64,000 nucleotides of DNA from Arthrobacter sp. Leaf234 (GCF_001422665.1 NZ_LMLU01000007.1:60892-124891); one strand, 5' to 3'; shown: positions 46,130 through 54,623, counted from the first letter of the stretch. Made by a program: numbers and translations. Notes: generated by a model not told the origin, from the letters alone.

Positions 46130-46414
46130 TCACGCGCTGACCGTGACGCCCTTCCAGAAAGCGTAGTAACCGCGGATGTTCTCCGCCGCTTCTTTCGGCT
46201 CCGGGTAGCTCCAGGCGGCATCCTTGTTCTGCTCGCCGTCGACCTCCAGGCTGAAGTAGCTCGCGGTCCCCTTCCACGGGCACACCGTCTGCGTCCGTGT
46301 CGGGACGAAGAACTGCTCCGCGATGGAGTTCGGCGGGAAGTAGTGGTTCCCCTCGACCATCACGGTGTCCGCGGACTCGGCGATGACCTGATCGTTCCAC
46401 AGTGCTTTCGGCAT
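46130..46414 (-). CDS. DUF427 family protein
   Basis: Small soluble protein of 94 residues with the DUF427 pattern: ALWNDQVIAESADTVMVEGNHYFPPNSI, CPWKGTASYFSLEVDGE and AAWSYPEPKEAAENIRGYYAFWKGV. The family is a common beta-rich domain of unclear function, also found fused to nucleotide-modifying or transport-linked proteins. GAGGAAGAGGAA precedes the ATG. No functional link to neighbours is evident. Confidence 0.9.
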   Translation of the reverse strand: MPKALWNDQVIAESADTVMVEGNHYFPPNSIAEQFFVPTRTQTVCPWKGTASYFSLEVDGEQNKDAAWSYPEPKEAAENIRGYYAFWKGVTVSA

Positions 46415-46538
46415 GGTTCCTCTTCCTCGACGTCCCACGGGCGCGTGGGCGCGGTGACCGCCCGGGCGTGGAGCACGCCGCAGGCTTCCGTGCCTCGTGC
46501 AACCATGGCCGGCGCCCCGTCATTCCGGCAGGTGCCCC

Positions 46539-47315
46539 TCAGAGCTTCCGCACGGTGAGGATCTGCTCGAGCCGCCCGAACGGTCCGTCGAGGTCGTGCA
46601 CCACGCTCGAGGTCAGTCCGACGCCGTCCTGCCCGAACGTCACCCGCGTGTCCAGGCCGAGCCACTCCCCCGCGGGCTCCCGGTACAGATGGACCTGCAG
46701 GTCCACGTTGGGGAACATCCAGCTGTCCCCGCCGGGCGCCACCCGCGAGGCGATGCCGTTGGCTGCGTCCATCATCCCGACCAGGCGGACCACATCGGGC
46801 GCTGCTGCGCCCTCCACCATGGCGTAGGGGTTCCGGAGCCACACCTGCCCGCGCCCCGGCCGGTGGCCGGGCACCACGCGTACGTCGAGCGACCGGATGA
46901 ACCCGCCCGGCCACGCGGTCATGCCCTCATGGGGACCAGCGGCGTCGGGGCCGGGGATACGCGGGTCCTCCACCGCGGCGACGGCTCCGGTGTCCTGTGC
47001 GCTCAGGCGCCAGGCCCGGGCGACGATCGCGGTCCTGCCTGCGGCCTCCATCCTGGCCTCGAGCAGCTCGATCGTCCGCCCGGGACGCACGACGGCGGTG
47101 GTGATCTCGAACTCGCCCGCCGGGATCATCCCGAGGATGTCGAAGCCGATCCGGCTCAGCTGCATGCCCTCCCGCGGCGCGCACTCGAGCAGGCACTGCG
47201 TCATCAGCCCGGAGATCGGAGCCATGTGCTGTTCCTCCGGGTTCCACGCCCCCTGCGCGTTGAGCGTGGAGACGAACCGTCCGCCACCGAGTCCGCGGTA
47301 GAAAGAATCGGCCAC
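46539..47315 (-). CDS. acyl-CoA thioesterase family protein (double hotdog)
   Basis: Protein of 258 residues resembling TesB-like actinobacterial thioesterases: two hotdog halves, with GAWNPEEQHMAPISGLMTQCLLE and an LSRIGFDILGMIPAGEFEITTAVVRPGRTIELLEARM segment in the first, and SWMFPNVDLQVHLYREPAGEWLGLDTRVTFGQDGVGLTSSVVHD in the second. It probably cleaves acyl-CoA esters. The GTG start is preceded by AAGGAG. A TesB gene lies near pdxT in mycobacteria; here it is elsewhere. Confidence 0.85.
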   Translation of the reverse strand: MADSFYRGLGGGRFVSTLNAQGAWNPEEQHMAPISGLMTQCLLECAPREGMQLSRIGFDILGMIPAGEFEITTAVVRPGRTIELLEARMEAAGRTAIVARAWRLSAQDTGAVAAVEDPRIPGPDAAGPHEGMTAWPGGFIRSLDVRVVPGHRPGRGQVWLRNPYAMVEGAAAPDVVRLVGMMDAANGIASRVAPGGDSWMFPNVDLQVHLYREPAGEWLGLDTRVTFGQDGVGLTSSVVHDLDGPFGRLEQILTVRKL

Positions 47316-47621
47316 AGGGAGTTCTCCTTCGTCGTCGGCACGGGATCGTGCGGGCCGGGACCGGCGATCCCCGACTCTGGCCCGGCGCGCCGCACCAGCC
47401 CTATGCTAGTGGAGCAGCGGACCGCCCGGGCCTGACGCGGACGACGGCCGGAGCCACCGTCCCGGGCAGGCGGACCGCGGGCGGAATAGACTCCCGGACC
47501 CAGGGGTTCAGGTAGTTGACCGGATCAACCATTCACCTGGACGGTCCCCTGTACACGCGCATACCGGCCCCGGATGGATCGTCCCGGCCGGGCGGCACCA
47601 GATCGAACCGAGCGGATCACG
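47316..47621. other. 306-bp divergent intergenic region before the MFS gene
   Basis: No gene was seen. On the plus strand it holds two -10-like hexamers (TATGCT at 47402 and TAGACT near 47488) and an inverted repeat at 47515-47529. No clear -35 partners were found. Confidence 0.4.
47515..47529. promoter_or_regulatory. candidate operator upstream of the MFS gene
   Basis: GTTGA-CCGGA-TCAAC is a perfect 5-bp inverted repeat with a 5-base centre, like operators of MarR- or TetR-type regulators. It lies about 25 bases after a TAGACT hexamer. No regulator gene is next to it. Confidence 0.35.
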
Positions 47622-49232
47622 ATGACCCAGAGCCCATCCTCCAGCGTCTCCGACGCACTACCCAGTCCCGAGGTGCCCGGCGTCGGGGCCGCGGCCGCGA
47701 CGGCCCGTGCCGCGACACCACCCCGTCCCGACACGCGCGCCGGTGCCCCGTCCGATGCGCCGTCCGATGCGCCGTCCGATGCGCGCCGGACCGCCGGTCC
47801 CGTCGGCGCTGCACTCCCGCCCCGCGACAAGCTCGTCATCACACTCCTGCTCATCTCCGCGTTCGTCGTGATCCTCAACGAGACGATCATGGGCGTGGCG
47901 ATCCCCCGGCTGGTCGAGGACCTCGGGATCACGGTCGGTGCCGGGCAGTGGCTCAGCACCGCGTTCATGCTCACCATGGCCGTGGTCATCCCCATCACCG
48001 GCTACCTGCTGCAGCGCTTCGACACCCGCCCCGTCTTCATGGCCGCCATGGGCCTGTTCAGCCTCGGCACCCTCATCGCCGCGATGGCGCCCGGCTTCGG
48101 TGTCCTGGTGATCGGCCGTGTGGTCCAGGCGAGCGGCACCGCCATCATGATGCCCCTGCTCATGACCACCGTCATGACGCTGGTCCCGCCCGCCTCCCGC
48201 GGCAAGATCATGGGCAACATCTCGATCGTCATCTCGGTGGCTCCCGCCCTCGGTCCCACGATCTCCGGAGCGATCCTGAGCGTGCTCGACTGGCGCTGGA
48301 TGTTCTGGCTCGTCCTCCCGATCTCCCTCGCCGCGCTCGCCATCGGCGCGGCCAAGATGCAGAACGTCACGGAGCCCCGCCGGTCGGCCATCGACGTGCC
48401 CTCCGTCATCCTGTCCGCCGTCGCCTTCGGCGGCATCATCTACGGGTTGAGCCAGCTGGGCGAGGCATCGACCGGCAGCGCCGTCCCCGCGTGGATCCCG
48501 CTCGTCGCCGGCATCGCCGGTCTGGCCCTCTTCATCACGCGTCAGCTCGTCCTGCAGCGCAGGGACGCGGCCCTGCTGGACCTCCGGGTATTCACCTCCG
48601 GCAACTTCACCATCTCGATCGTCGCGATCGCCGTCAGCATGATGGCCCTGTTCGGCACGATCATCCTCATCCCCATCTACGTGCAGACCGTGCTGGGCAT
48701 GGACCCCCTGGTGTCCGGACTCCTCCTGCTCCCGGGCGGGCTGGCCATGGGCCTGCTCGGCCCCGTGGTCGGTCGGATCTACGACCGCCGCGGACCCCGC
48801 GTACTCCTGGTGCCGGGAGCCCTGCTCGTCAGCGTGGTGTTCTGGGCCATGACACGGCTCACCGAGACCACACCCTTGCAGCTGGTGCTCGTGGCGCACG
48901 TGTTCCTCAGCATCGGCCTCGCCCTGATGTTCACGCCGCTGCTGACCTCGGCCCTCGGGTCCGTCAAGCCGCACTTGTACTCGCACGGCAGCGCCGTGTT
49001 CGGCACGGCCCAGCAGCTGGCCGGTGCCGCCGGGACCGCGCTGTTCATCTCCGTGATGACCCTGCAGACCACTGCCCTGGTCTCGGAGGGCGTCGGGGAA
49101 CTCCCCGCCATGGCCGGCGGGATCAGGGCCGCGTTCATGTACGGCGCGATCATCTTCCTCCTCGCCGTCGTCGCCTCCTTCTTCGTCCGCGCGCCGCAGC
49201 AGGACGGCGCCGCACCGACGCCCGTGCACTGA
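47622..49232 (+). CDS. MFS transporter, DHA2 (14-TM drug efflux) family
   Basis: Proton-driven efflux protein of 536 residues with about fourteen helices. Family segments: LNETIMGVAIPRLVEDLGITVGAGQWLSTAFMLTMAVVIPITGYL (helix 1-2, like EmrB/QacA), RVVQASGTAIMMPLLMT, ISIVISVAPALGPTISGAILSVLDWRWMFWL with the antiporter motif C (GPTISG). The N-terminal ~65 residues are Ala/Pro/Ser-rich with three APSD units from a 12-bp tandem repeat. Substrate unknown; multidrug export is likely. A candidate operator lies upstream. Confidence 0.93.
   Translation: MTQSPSSSVSDALPSPEVPGVGAAAATARAATPPRPDTRAGAPSDAPSDAPSDARRTAGPVGAALPPRDKLVITLLLISAFVVILNETIMGVAIPRLVEDLGITVGAGQWLSTAFMLTMAVVIPITGYLLQRFDTRPVFMAAMGLFSLGTLIAAMAPGFGVLVIGRVVQASGTAIMMPLLMTTVMTLVPPASRGKIMGNISIVISVAPALGPTISGAILSVLDWRWMFWLVLPISLAALAIGAAKMQNVTEPRRSAIDVPSVILSAVAFGGIIYGLSQLGEASTGSAVPAWIPLVAGIAGLALFITRQLVLQRRDAALLDLRVFTSGNFTISIVAIAVSMMALFGTIILIPIYVQTVLGMDPLVSGLLLLPGGLAMGLLGPVVGRIYDRRGPRVLLVPGALLVSVVFWAMTRLTETTPLQLVLVAHVFLSIGLALMFTPLLTSALGSVKPHLYSHGSAVFGTAQQLAGAAGTALFISVMTLQTTALVSEGVGELPAMAGGIRAAFMYGAIIFLLAVVASFFVRAPQQDGAAPTPVH
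47748..47783 (+). repeat. three exact 12-bp tandem units in the MFS gene
   Basis: CCGTCCGATGCG is repeated three times without mismatch, encoding Pro-Ser-Asp-Ala in the N-terminal tail of the transporter. Confidence 0.9.
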
Positions 49233-49270
49233 CACCCGCGCACTGACACCGGCGCGCCGGGCGCGTCAGC

Positions 49271-49301
49271 ACGAGCCCCGCCGGACTCCGGCGGGGCTCG
49301 T
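49271..49301 (+). terminator. terminator after the MFS gene
   Basis: Arms ACGAGCCCCGCCGGA and its complement form a long stem with a minimal loop, 38 bases after the MFS stop. There is no U-tract. Confidence 0.78.
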
Positions 49302-49342
49302 CCTGCCTGTGGCACAGTGGAGGTTCCGCCACGCTTGCATCG

Positions 49343-50236
49343 ATGGCCGACGCCAGCCGCATCCGGAAGGACCCCGTGCCCGCCGTCCCCCTGCACCTGA
49401 CCGGGTACCCGGAGGTCCCCCTGACCGCCGACTGCTCCAGCTGCTTCGCGCTGTGCTGCTCGGCGCTCGGTTTCGAGCGCTCCAGCGACTTCGCGCACGA
49501 CAAGCCGATCGGCCGCGCCTGCCACAACCTCGCCGACGACTTCTCCTGCACCATCCACCGGAAGCTGCGCGATGCGGGCTACAAGGGCTGCACCGTCTTC
49601 GACTGCTTCGGGGCCGGCCAGCAGGTTGCCCAGCTGACCTTCGGCGGACGCAGCTGGACCGACCACCCGGAGGTGCGCGCACCGATGTTCGCTGCTTTCC
49701 CCGTGGTCCGCGACCTGCACGAGATCCTCTGGTACCTCGATGAGGCGCTGGCCCTGGCCGCCGGCGCACCGGAGGTCCCGTCCGATGTGAGAACCACGAT
49801 CGCCGCGCTCACCGAGGAGACCACCGCCCTCGCGCGCCTGGACGCGGTCCGCCTCCCGGGCCTCGACCTCGGCGCCCTCCGTCGGCGGGTCGGCGACACG
49901 CTGACGGCCGTCAGCGTGTCCGTACGGCGCAGCGCTGCCGGCTCGCGCCACCCCCGCCGTCTCGGCCCCGGTGCCGATCTGCTCGGCGCGGACCTCACCG
50001 GCCGCATGCTCCGCGGAGCCGATCTCCGCGGCGCGTACCTCATCGCCGCGGACCTCTCGGGCGTGGATCTCGACCGGGTGGACCTCCTCGGCGCGGACCT
50101 GCGTGACACGCGCCTGCACGGTGCGGATCTCTCCGGCGCCCTGTTCCTCACGCCGATGCAGGTCGCGGCGGCGCTGGGTGACCGGGCCACCCGACTGCCT
50201 CGACGGCTGTCGGCGCCGCAGCACTGGCTCGCCTGA
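49343..50236 (+). CDS. Cys-rich N-terminal domain fused to pentapeptide repeats
   Basis: Soluble protein of 297 residues in two parts. Residues about 30-90 hold eight cysteines in a CSSCFALCC...CHNLADDFSC...CTVFDCF pattern that looks like a metal-binding cluster of the CxxCxxxCC type. From about residue 210 there are pentapeptide repeats of the A(D/N)LxG type (ADLLGADLTG, ADLRGAYLIAADLSGVDL, ADLRDTRLHGADLSGALF), forming a right-handed beta-helix. The domain order is known in actinobacterial proteins, but no function is established. Confidence 0.85.
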   Translation: MADASRIRKDPVPAVPLHLTGYPEVPLTADCSSCFALCCSALGFERSSDFAHDKPIGRACHNLADDFSCTIHRKLRDAGYKGCTVFDCFGAGQQVAQLTFGGRSWTDHPEVRAPMFAAFPVVRDLHEILWYLDEALALAAGAPEVPSDVRTTIAALTEETTALARLDAVRLPGLDLGALRRRVGDTLTAVSVSVRRSAAGSRHPRRLGPGADLLGADLTGRMLRGADLRGAYLIAADLSGVDLDRVDLLGADLRDTRLHGADLSGALFLTPMQVAAALGDRATRLPRRLSAPQHWLA

Positions 50237-50242
50237 GCGGTC

Positions 50243-50270
50243 CTCCGGAGCGCGAGCGCACGCTCCGGAG
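50243..50270 (+). terminator. hairpin after the pentapeptide gene
   Basis: A 10-bp perfect stem (CTCCGGAGCG with CGCTCCGGAG) and 8-base loop begins 6 bases after the stop codon. No U-tract. Confidence 0.6.
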
Positions 50271-50364
50271 TGTCCTGGCCGGGCGGCCGCGGACCGTCGT
50301 GCCACCCCGATAGGCTGGTCCCCGGGATGCCGGGTGGAGGCACCCAGGGGGAGAGCGGATCACG

Positions 50365-51342
50365 ATGACCAGCACCACGGAGAGCGAGGCCGTACCCGTG
50401 GCCTGGGGCGCCGACAGGAACCGCCTCCGGATCGGGGCGGTCGCCCTGATCGCTTCGCTGACACTCGTTCCCGGGGTGGCGCCGGCCTCGGCAGCGCCCG
50501 CCGACGCGCAGGAGTCCAGCCGCACCACGACGGAGTCCATCGTCCTGCCCCATTGGGACATCCCTCGACCACGATCGGAAGACGTCCTGCACACCCCGGC
50601 CGTGACCGGTCCGACGACGGTGCTGCCGGCCACCGTGGTGTCGGTCCCCGGCCTGCAGGTCGGGAGCACCGCGACCAACCCGACGACCGGCAGGCGAGAG
50701 GTCGTGGTGCCGACGGTGCGCCGGACGGCCGTGCTCATCGGTGACTCGCAGGCGGCCGGCAAGGATTCCTGGCCCCAGCTCGCCCTGCGCGCCCTCGGCT
50801 ACGAGGTCCGCTTCTTCGGCGCGGGAGGTACCGGATTCGTCGTCGCCAATCCGAGCATCGACGCGCCGAACTACTACGACTCCCTGACCAGCAACACCTG
50901 GGTCCTGCCGCACGGCGACCCCGCGCTCGTCGTCGTCCAGGGAGGCGGGAACGATGCCGGGCGGCGCGCATCGGACGGGGACATCCTCGGCAGCGCCAAC
51001 GCCCTGCTCCTCGGGCTCGAACGGACCTACCCCCGGTCTCGCGTCATCATGATCGGCACCCTGAGCCGCAGCTCCCGAGACGGCGGTGGTCGCCGTGCAG
51101 AGGTGGACGCACTCCTCGGGGATCTCGCCGCCGCGCGGGGCATCACCTTCGTCTCCGTGGGCGACTGGCTGACGGCGCACGAACTCGAGGACGACCTGGC
51201 CGACGCCGTCCACCTCACCCCCGAGGGCAGCCGGAAGGCCGCGGCGATCCTCCAACGCGAGCTCGACACGCTGAAGGTCGGCGTGTCCGAGGTCCGGGTG
51301 GATCCCGGGACCTGGCCGCGCGCCGGCCGGCCGCTCGCCTAG
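50365..51342 (+). CDS. secreted SGNH/GDSL-type hydrolase
   Basis: Exported protein of 325 residues. A signal peptide spans about residues 20-45 (IGAVALIASLTLVPGVAPASA). The SGNH blocks are VLIGDSQAAG (block I, nucleophile Ser), GAGGTG (block II), VVVQGGGNDAG (block III) and DAVHLTPEG (block V with Asp-x-x-His). The 90-residue spacer after the signal is Thr/Val/Pro-rich. It likely deacylates an extracellular or cell-wall ester. A GGGGGAG tract lies about 10 bases upstream. Confidence 0.88.
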   Translation: MTSTTESEAVPVAWGADRNRLRIGAVALIASLTLVPGVAPASAAPADAQESSRTTTESIVLPHWDIPRPRSEDVLHTPAVTGPTTVLPATVVSVPGLQVGSTATNPTTGRREVVVPTVRRTAVLIGDSQAAGKDSWPQLALRALGYEVRFFGAGGTGFVVANPSIDAPNYYDSLTSNTWVLPHGDPALVVVQGGGNDAGRRASDGDILGSANALLLGLERTYPRSRVIMIGTLSRSSRDGGGRRAEVDALLGDLAAARGITFVSVGDWLTAHELEDDLADAVHLTPEGSRKAAAILQRELDTLKVGVSEVRVDPGTWPRAGRPLA

Positions 51343-51401
51343 TGGTGCGGCGCGTCACCCTCCGTACACCGCCGGACGCTAAGTCGGCTTATGGTTGATC
51401 C

Positions 51402-52304
51402 ATGAGTTTCAACGACAGGACCCACCTGGACCCCTCCCGGGTCAGTGACCGGCGAGGACGGGGCCGCGGCGTCGCCGTCGGCGGCGGCGTGGGTGGGGGG
51501 CTCCTCCTGATCCTCTCCCTCATCTTCGGTCCGGGTGTCGTGGACCAGCTCGGGCTGCAGGACGGTACCAGCACGGCCGGACCGGGCGACGACGGTGGCG
51601 GTGCCATCAGCGAGTGCGTCTCGGGGATCGAGGCGAACGAGCGGCTGGACTGCCGCATCCTCGCGACGGCGGAGAGCCTCGACAGCTTCTGGCTCCCCTA
51701 CCTGGACGAGTACGGGGTCGCCTACACCCAGCCCGGCGTGGCCCTGTTCACCGACCGCACGGACACCGGCTGCGGCACGGCGACCAGCGCCGTCGGACCC
51801 TTCTACTGCCCCGTCGACGAGCAGACCTACTACGACACCGCGTTCTTCGACGAACTGGTCACGCAGTTCGGCGCATCGAGCGGCCCGCTGGCGCAGGAAT
51901 ACGTCGTCGCCCACGAGTTCGGCCACCACGTCCAGAACCTCATCGGCACGCTCGGCGCCGCCGGGCAGGACCCGCAGGGCGAGGAATCCGGCGGCGTCCG
52001 CGTCGAGCTGCAGGCCGACTGCCTGGCCGGGATGTGGGCTGCACACGCCACGACGGTGGAGGACCCGGAGTCCGGCCAGCCGTTCCTGCTCCCGTTCTCC
52101 ACGACCGATCTCCAGGACGCACTGTCCGCTGCCGCGTCCGTCGGCGATGATCGCATCCAGGAGGCCGCGACGGGCCGGGTCGATCCCGAGGGGTGGACCC
52201 ACGGTTCCAGCGCCCAGCGCCAGGCCTGGTTCTCGCAGGGGTACGAGACCGGAGACCTCCGGTCCTGCGACACCTTTGCCGCCGCCGACCTCGACACCCC
52301 CTGA
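51402..52304 (+). CDS. YpfJ-type neutral zinc metallopeptidase
   Basis: Membrane-anchored protein of 300 residues: short basic N-terminus, Gly-rich helix (about 23-45), then an extracellular domain with the zinc motif AHEFGHHVQNL and the downstream ELQADCLAGMWAAH. Typical of the YpfJ/KPN_02809 neutral zinc metallopeptidase family. Four or more Cys suggest disulfides outside the membrane. Substrate unknown. No SD: TATGGT ends exactly 6 bases before the ATG, pointing to a leaderless mRNA. Confidence 0.9.
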   Translation: MSFNDRTHLDPSRVSDRRGRGRGVAVGGGVGGGLLLILSLIFGPGVVDQLGLQDGTSTAGPGDDGGGAISECVSGIEANERLDCRILATAESLDSFWLPYLDEYGVAYTQPGVALFTDRTDTGCGTATSAVGPFYCPVDEQTYYDTAFFDELVTQFGASSGPLAQEYVVAHEFGHHVQNLIGTLGAAGQDPQGEESGGVRVELQADCLAGMWAAHATTVEDPESGQPFLLPFSTTDLQDALSAAASVGDDRIQEAATGRVDPEGWTHGSSAQRQAWFSQGYETGDLRSCDTFAAADLDTP

Positions 52305-52360
52305 GACCTCCCTCCCCGGTATCCGCCCCCATCCCCCTGCACACCCCCGAAGGACCACTC

Positions 52361-53122
52361 GTGACCGACCGGCTCGCCGTCGTCGTACCCGTCTTCAACG
52401 AACCCGGCATCACGCACACGCTCGAGGCGCTGCTCGGGCAGCGAGATCTCGATGGCCTGCACGTCTACGTCGTGGACAACAACTCCACCGATGACACCGC
52501 ACAGCGCGTCCGGCAGTTCGCCGCCGCACACCCGTCCGCCGGACTCACGCTGCTCACCGAACGGCAGAAGGGCACGGGAGCAGCCTGCGACACCGGTTTC
52601 CGGACCGCGATCGCCGACGGCTACACCGTGATCGCCCGCACCGACGGCGACAGCGAACCGGCCGAGGACTGGTCGGCGCGTATCCGCCGCACGTTCGCGG
52701 AGCACCCGGAGGTCCAGCTGCTCGGCGGGACGAGCGTGCCACTGCGGGATCACCACTACCGCTGGGGCGACGACATCCTCATGCCCGGCGCGCTGAGGCT
52801 CCTGCGCGTTATGATGGCCGCCGTCCATCTCGACGTCGCCTTCCTGCGCTTCGTGGCCGGGCACAACATGGCCGTGCGGGCCTCCGCCTATCTGGCCACG
52901 GGCGGGTTCGGGCGGACCGCGATCGACACCCGCGACGAGGACATCGACTTCTCCGCCCGGGTGGCGCGCCGCCTCGGCTACAAGGCGGTCCGCATCGACC
53001 CCCGCCTGCGGGTCGCCACGTCCATGCGGCGGGTCCGCCGGTACGGCGTGGGGATGATGGGGATCCATCACCTCGTGCCGGCACTGCGTGGACGACTGAT
53101 CCGCACCATCGACATCCGCTAG
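52361..53122 (+). CDS. family 2 glycosyltransferase
   Basis: GT-A fold enzyme of 253 residues: VVVPVFNEPGITHTLEALL start, VVDNNSTDDTA nucleotide-binding loop, ARTDGDSEP with the DxD-like site, and a C-terminal TRDEDIDFSARVARRLGYKAVRIDP. It probably transfers a sugar from a nucleotide donor; acceptor unknown, and no membrane anchor is visible. GAAGGA precedes the GTG. Its stop overlaps the convergent AlkD-like gene (shared CTAG). Confidence 0.88.
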   Translation: MTDRLAVVVPVFNEPGITHTLEALLGQRDLDGLHVYVVDNNSTDDTAQRVRQFAAAHPSAGLTLLTERQKGTGAACDTGFRTAIADGYTVIARTDGDSEPAEDWSARIRRTFAEHPEVQLLGGTSVPLRDHHYRWGDDILMPGALRLLRVMMAAVHLDVAFLRFVAGHNMAVRASAYLATGGFGRTAIDTRDEDIDFSARVARRLGYKAVRIDPRLRVATSMRRVRRYGVGMMGIHHLVPALRGRLIRTIDIR

Positions 53123-53745
53123 GGCGCGCCACTGGATCGCACCAGGGCGATCGCCTCCTCGACCTCCGGGACCCGGCTCCGCTGGACGCCCGAGATGGAG
53201 CGGACCGTCCGCCGGAAGGCGTCGTCGTCGCCGTTCCCCGACCGGTAGGCGGGCAGGTGGGCGAGGACGGCCGCACGCCGCAGCAAGGGCTCGTCGGTGC
53301 CGGCCCACCGGGCCACCACGGCGCTCGCACGCGCCGCATCCTGCCCCGCCAGTCGCTGCAGGAGGCTTCCGACGACGTCGACGGCGAGCGCATCCACGAG
53401 GTCGCGCAGGGCGGCGGACCGGATGAAGCCCTCAATCCGGGTGAGGTCGGAGTGGCGGAGCAGTCCGGACGCGGACTGCAGGAGGACGACGGCGGCGAGC
53501 CGCCGCTCGTACACGGGCGTGGACCACAGCGCGCTCGCGAGGGCGGTGACGTCGTCGTGGTCCAGGGCGGGATAGCGGCGTCCGGCATTCCGGACACTGC
53601 CCCGGACGGCGCCGACCGAGGCCCCGTAGTACTCGAGCTCGGTGCCGAAGCGCCGCTCGTGGTCCTCCGCCCGCTCCCACGTGCTCTCGTACTGCAGGGA
53701 CTCGTCGATGAAGTCCAGGGCCTCTGCCACCCGCTCGGCGCTCAC
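53119..53745 (-). CDS. AlkD-like HEAT-repeat DNA glycosylase family protein
   Basis: All-helical protein of 208 residues that resembles the AlkC/AlkD DNA alkylation repair family: RGSVRNAGRRYPALDHDDVTALASALW, YERRLAAVVLLQ and LRDLVDALAVDVVGSLL. In AlkD the helix equivalent to the last segment carries a Trp and an Asp used in damage recognition; here Asp is kept (LVD) and the Trp position appears to be Arg or Leu. Lesion specificity is therefore uncertain. The GTG overlaps the CPBP stop (GTGA), and the end overlaps the convergent glycosyltransferase gene. Confidence 0.78.
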   Translation of the reverse strand: MSAERVAEALDFIDESLQYESTWERAEDHERRFGTELEYYGASVGAVRGSVRNAGRRYPALDHDDVTALASALWSTPVYERRLAAVVLLQSASGLLRHSDLTRIEGFIRSAALRDLVDALAVDVVGSLLQRLAGQDAARASAVVARWAGTDEPLLRRAAVLAHLPAYRSGNGDDDAFRRTVRSISGVQRSRVPEVEEAIALVRSSGAP

Positions 53746-54623
53746 CAGACGAAGATGTCGATCCAGGCCCGGTTGTGGGCGTGGATCAGGACGAGGAACA
53801 GGACGAAGTCGAAGAGCAGATGCACGCAAATGATGTAGGAGAGCGAGCGGGTACGCGTGAAGATGAAGGCCTGCAGCAGGGCGAACGGGAAGATGAAGAA
53901 CGGCGCCCACGCGTGGAAGCCGAGCTCCCAGAGGAAGGACGTGAACAGGACGGCCTGCAGGATGTTGGCCTGGGCCATCGGGAGGTGCCGCCGCAGGAGG
54001 GCGAACACCGTGCAGATGAAGAACAGTTCGTCCCAGATCCCGAGTCCGTTGGTGCCGACGAACAGGCGGGCCACCTCGCCCGGCTCGTCCGCGGCCGGCC
54101 AGTTCGCGTAGACGCCGGTACCCAGCATGTACACGGGGAGCAGCGCGTAGCCGATCACGAGGACCGCGGGCAGATACCACTTCTCCGCGCGCGTCCAGGG
54201 CTGGCCCGTGCGGACGGGGAAGGTGATGGCATGGTCACGGTAGATGAAGCGGGACACTGCGTACGGCACCCCGACGGCAAGGATCATCGCCGCTCCCATG
54301 AGGGTCATGTGGTCCACGCTGATGTCCGTGGTAATCGGGACCAGGCTCATGACCGTCAGGCTGAAGGCGACGAGCAGGAGGTCGCGGAAGAACGCCCGGT
54401 CGACGACGGCGGACACCGCGAGAGCGAGCACGAGGAGTCCGTAGCCGATCGCCGGCTGATGCAGCACCAGGAGGGTGAAACCCGCCAGGGACACGAGGTT
54501 TGCAGGGAGCAGCGCCCAGGACGGCGTCCGCCAGGAGCCCGCCGCCCACGATCGGGCGGCCCTCGCCGTCGGCCGCTCGCCGCGGAGTCCCACGGCCGCC
54601 ACTCCGGGCTGCTGCTCCACCAC
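53742..54623 (-). CDS. CPBP (Abi)-family intramembrane protease-like protein
   Basis: Membrane protein of 293 residues with about eight helices. The CPBP signature helices appear as NGLGIWDELFFICTVFALLRR (in place of the usual EExxxR motif), FTSFLWELGFHAWAPFFIF and CVHLLFDFVLFL. The acidic pair is DE, not EE, and the motif Arg is displaced, so protease activity is uncertain. The GTG has AAGGAG upstream. It is coupled to the AlkD-like gene. Confidence 0.72.
   Translation of the reverse strand: MVEQQPGVAAVGLRGERPTARAARSWAAGSWRTPSWALLPANLVSLAGFTLLVLHQPAIGYGLLVLALAVSAVVDRAFFRDLLLVAFSLTVMSLVPITTDISVDHMTLMGAAMILAVGVPYAVSRFIYRDHAITFPVRTGQPWTRAEKWYLPAVLVIGYALLPVYMLGTGVYANWPAADEPGEVARLFVGTNGLGIWDELFFICTVFALLRRHLPMAQANILQAVLFTSFLWELGFHAWAPFFIFPFALLQAFIFTRTRSLSYIICVHLLFDFVLFLVLIHAHNRAWIDIFVW

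Noticed and set aside
47613-50367. Identical 18-base start region GAGCGGATCACGATGACC at the MFS gene and the SGNH hydrolase gene
   Set aside because: The downstream genes are unrelated and the flanks differ; convergence of a translation start context or chance is the simplest view.
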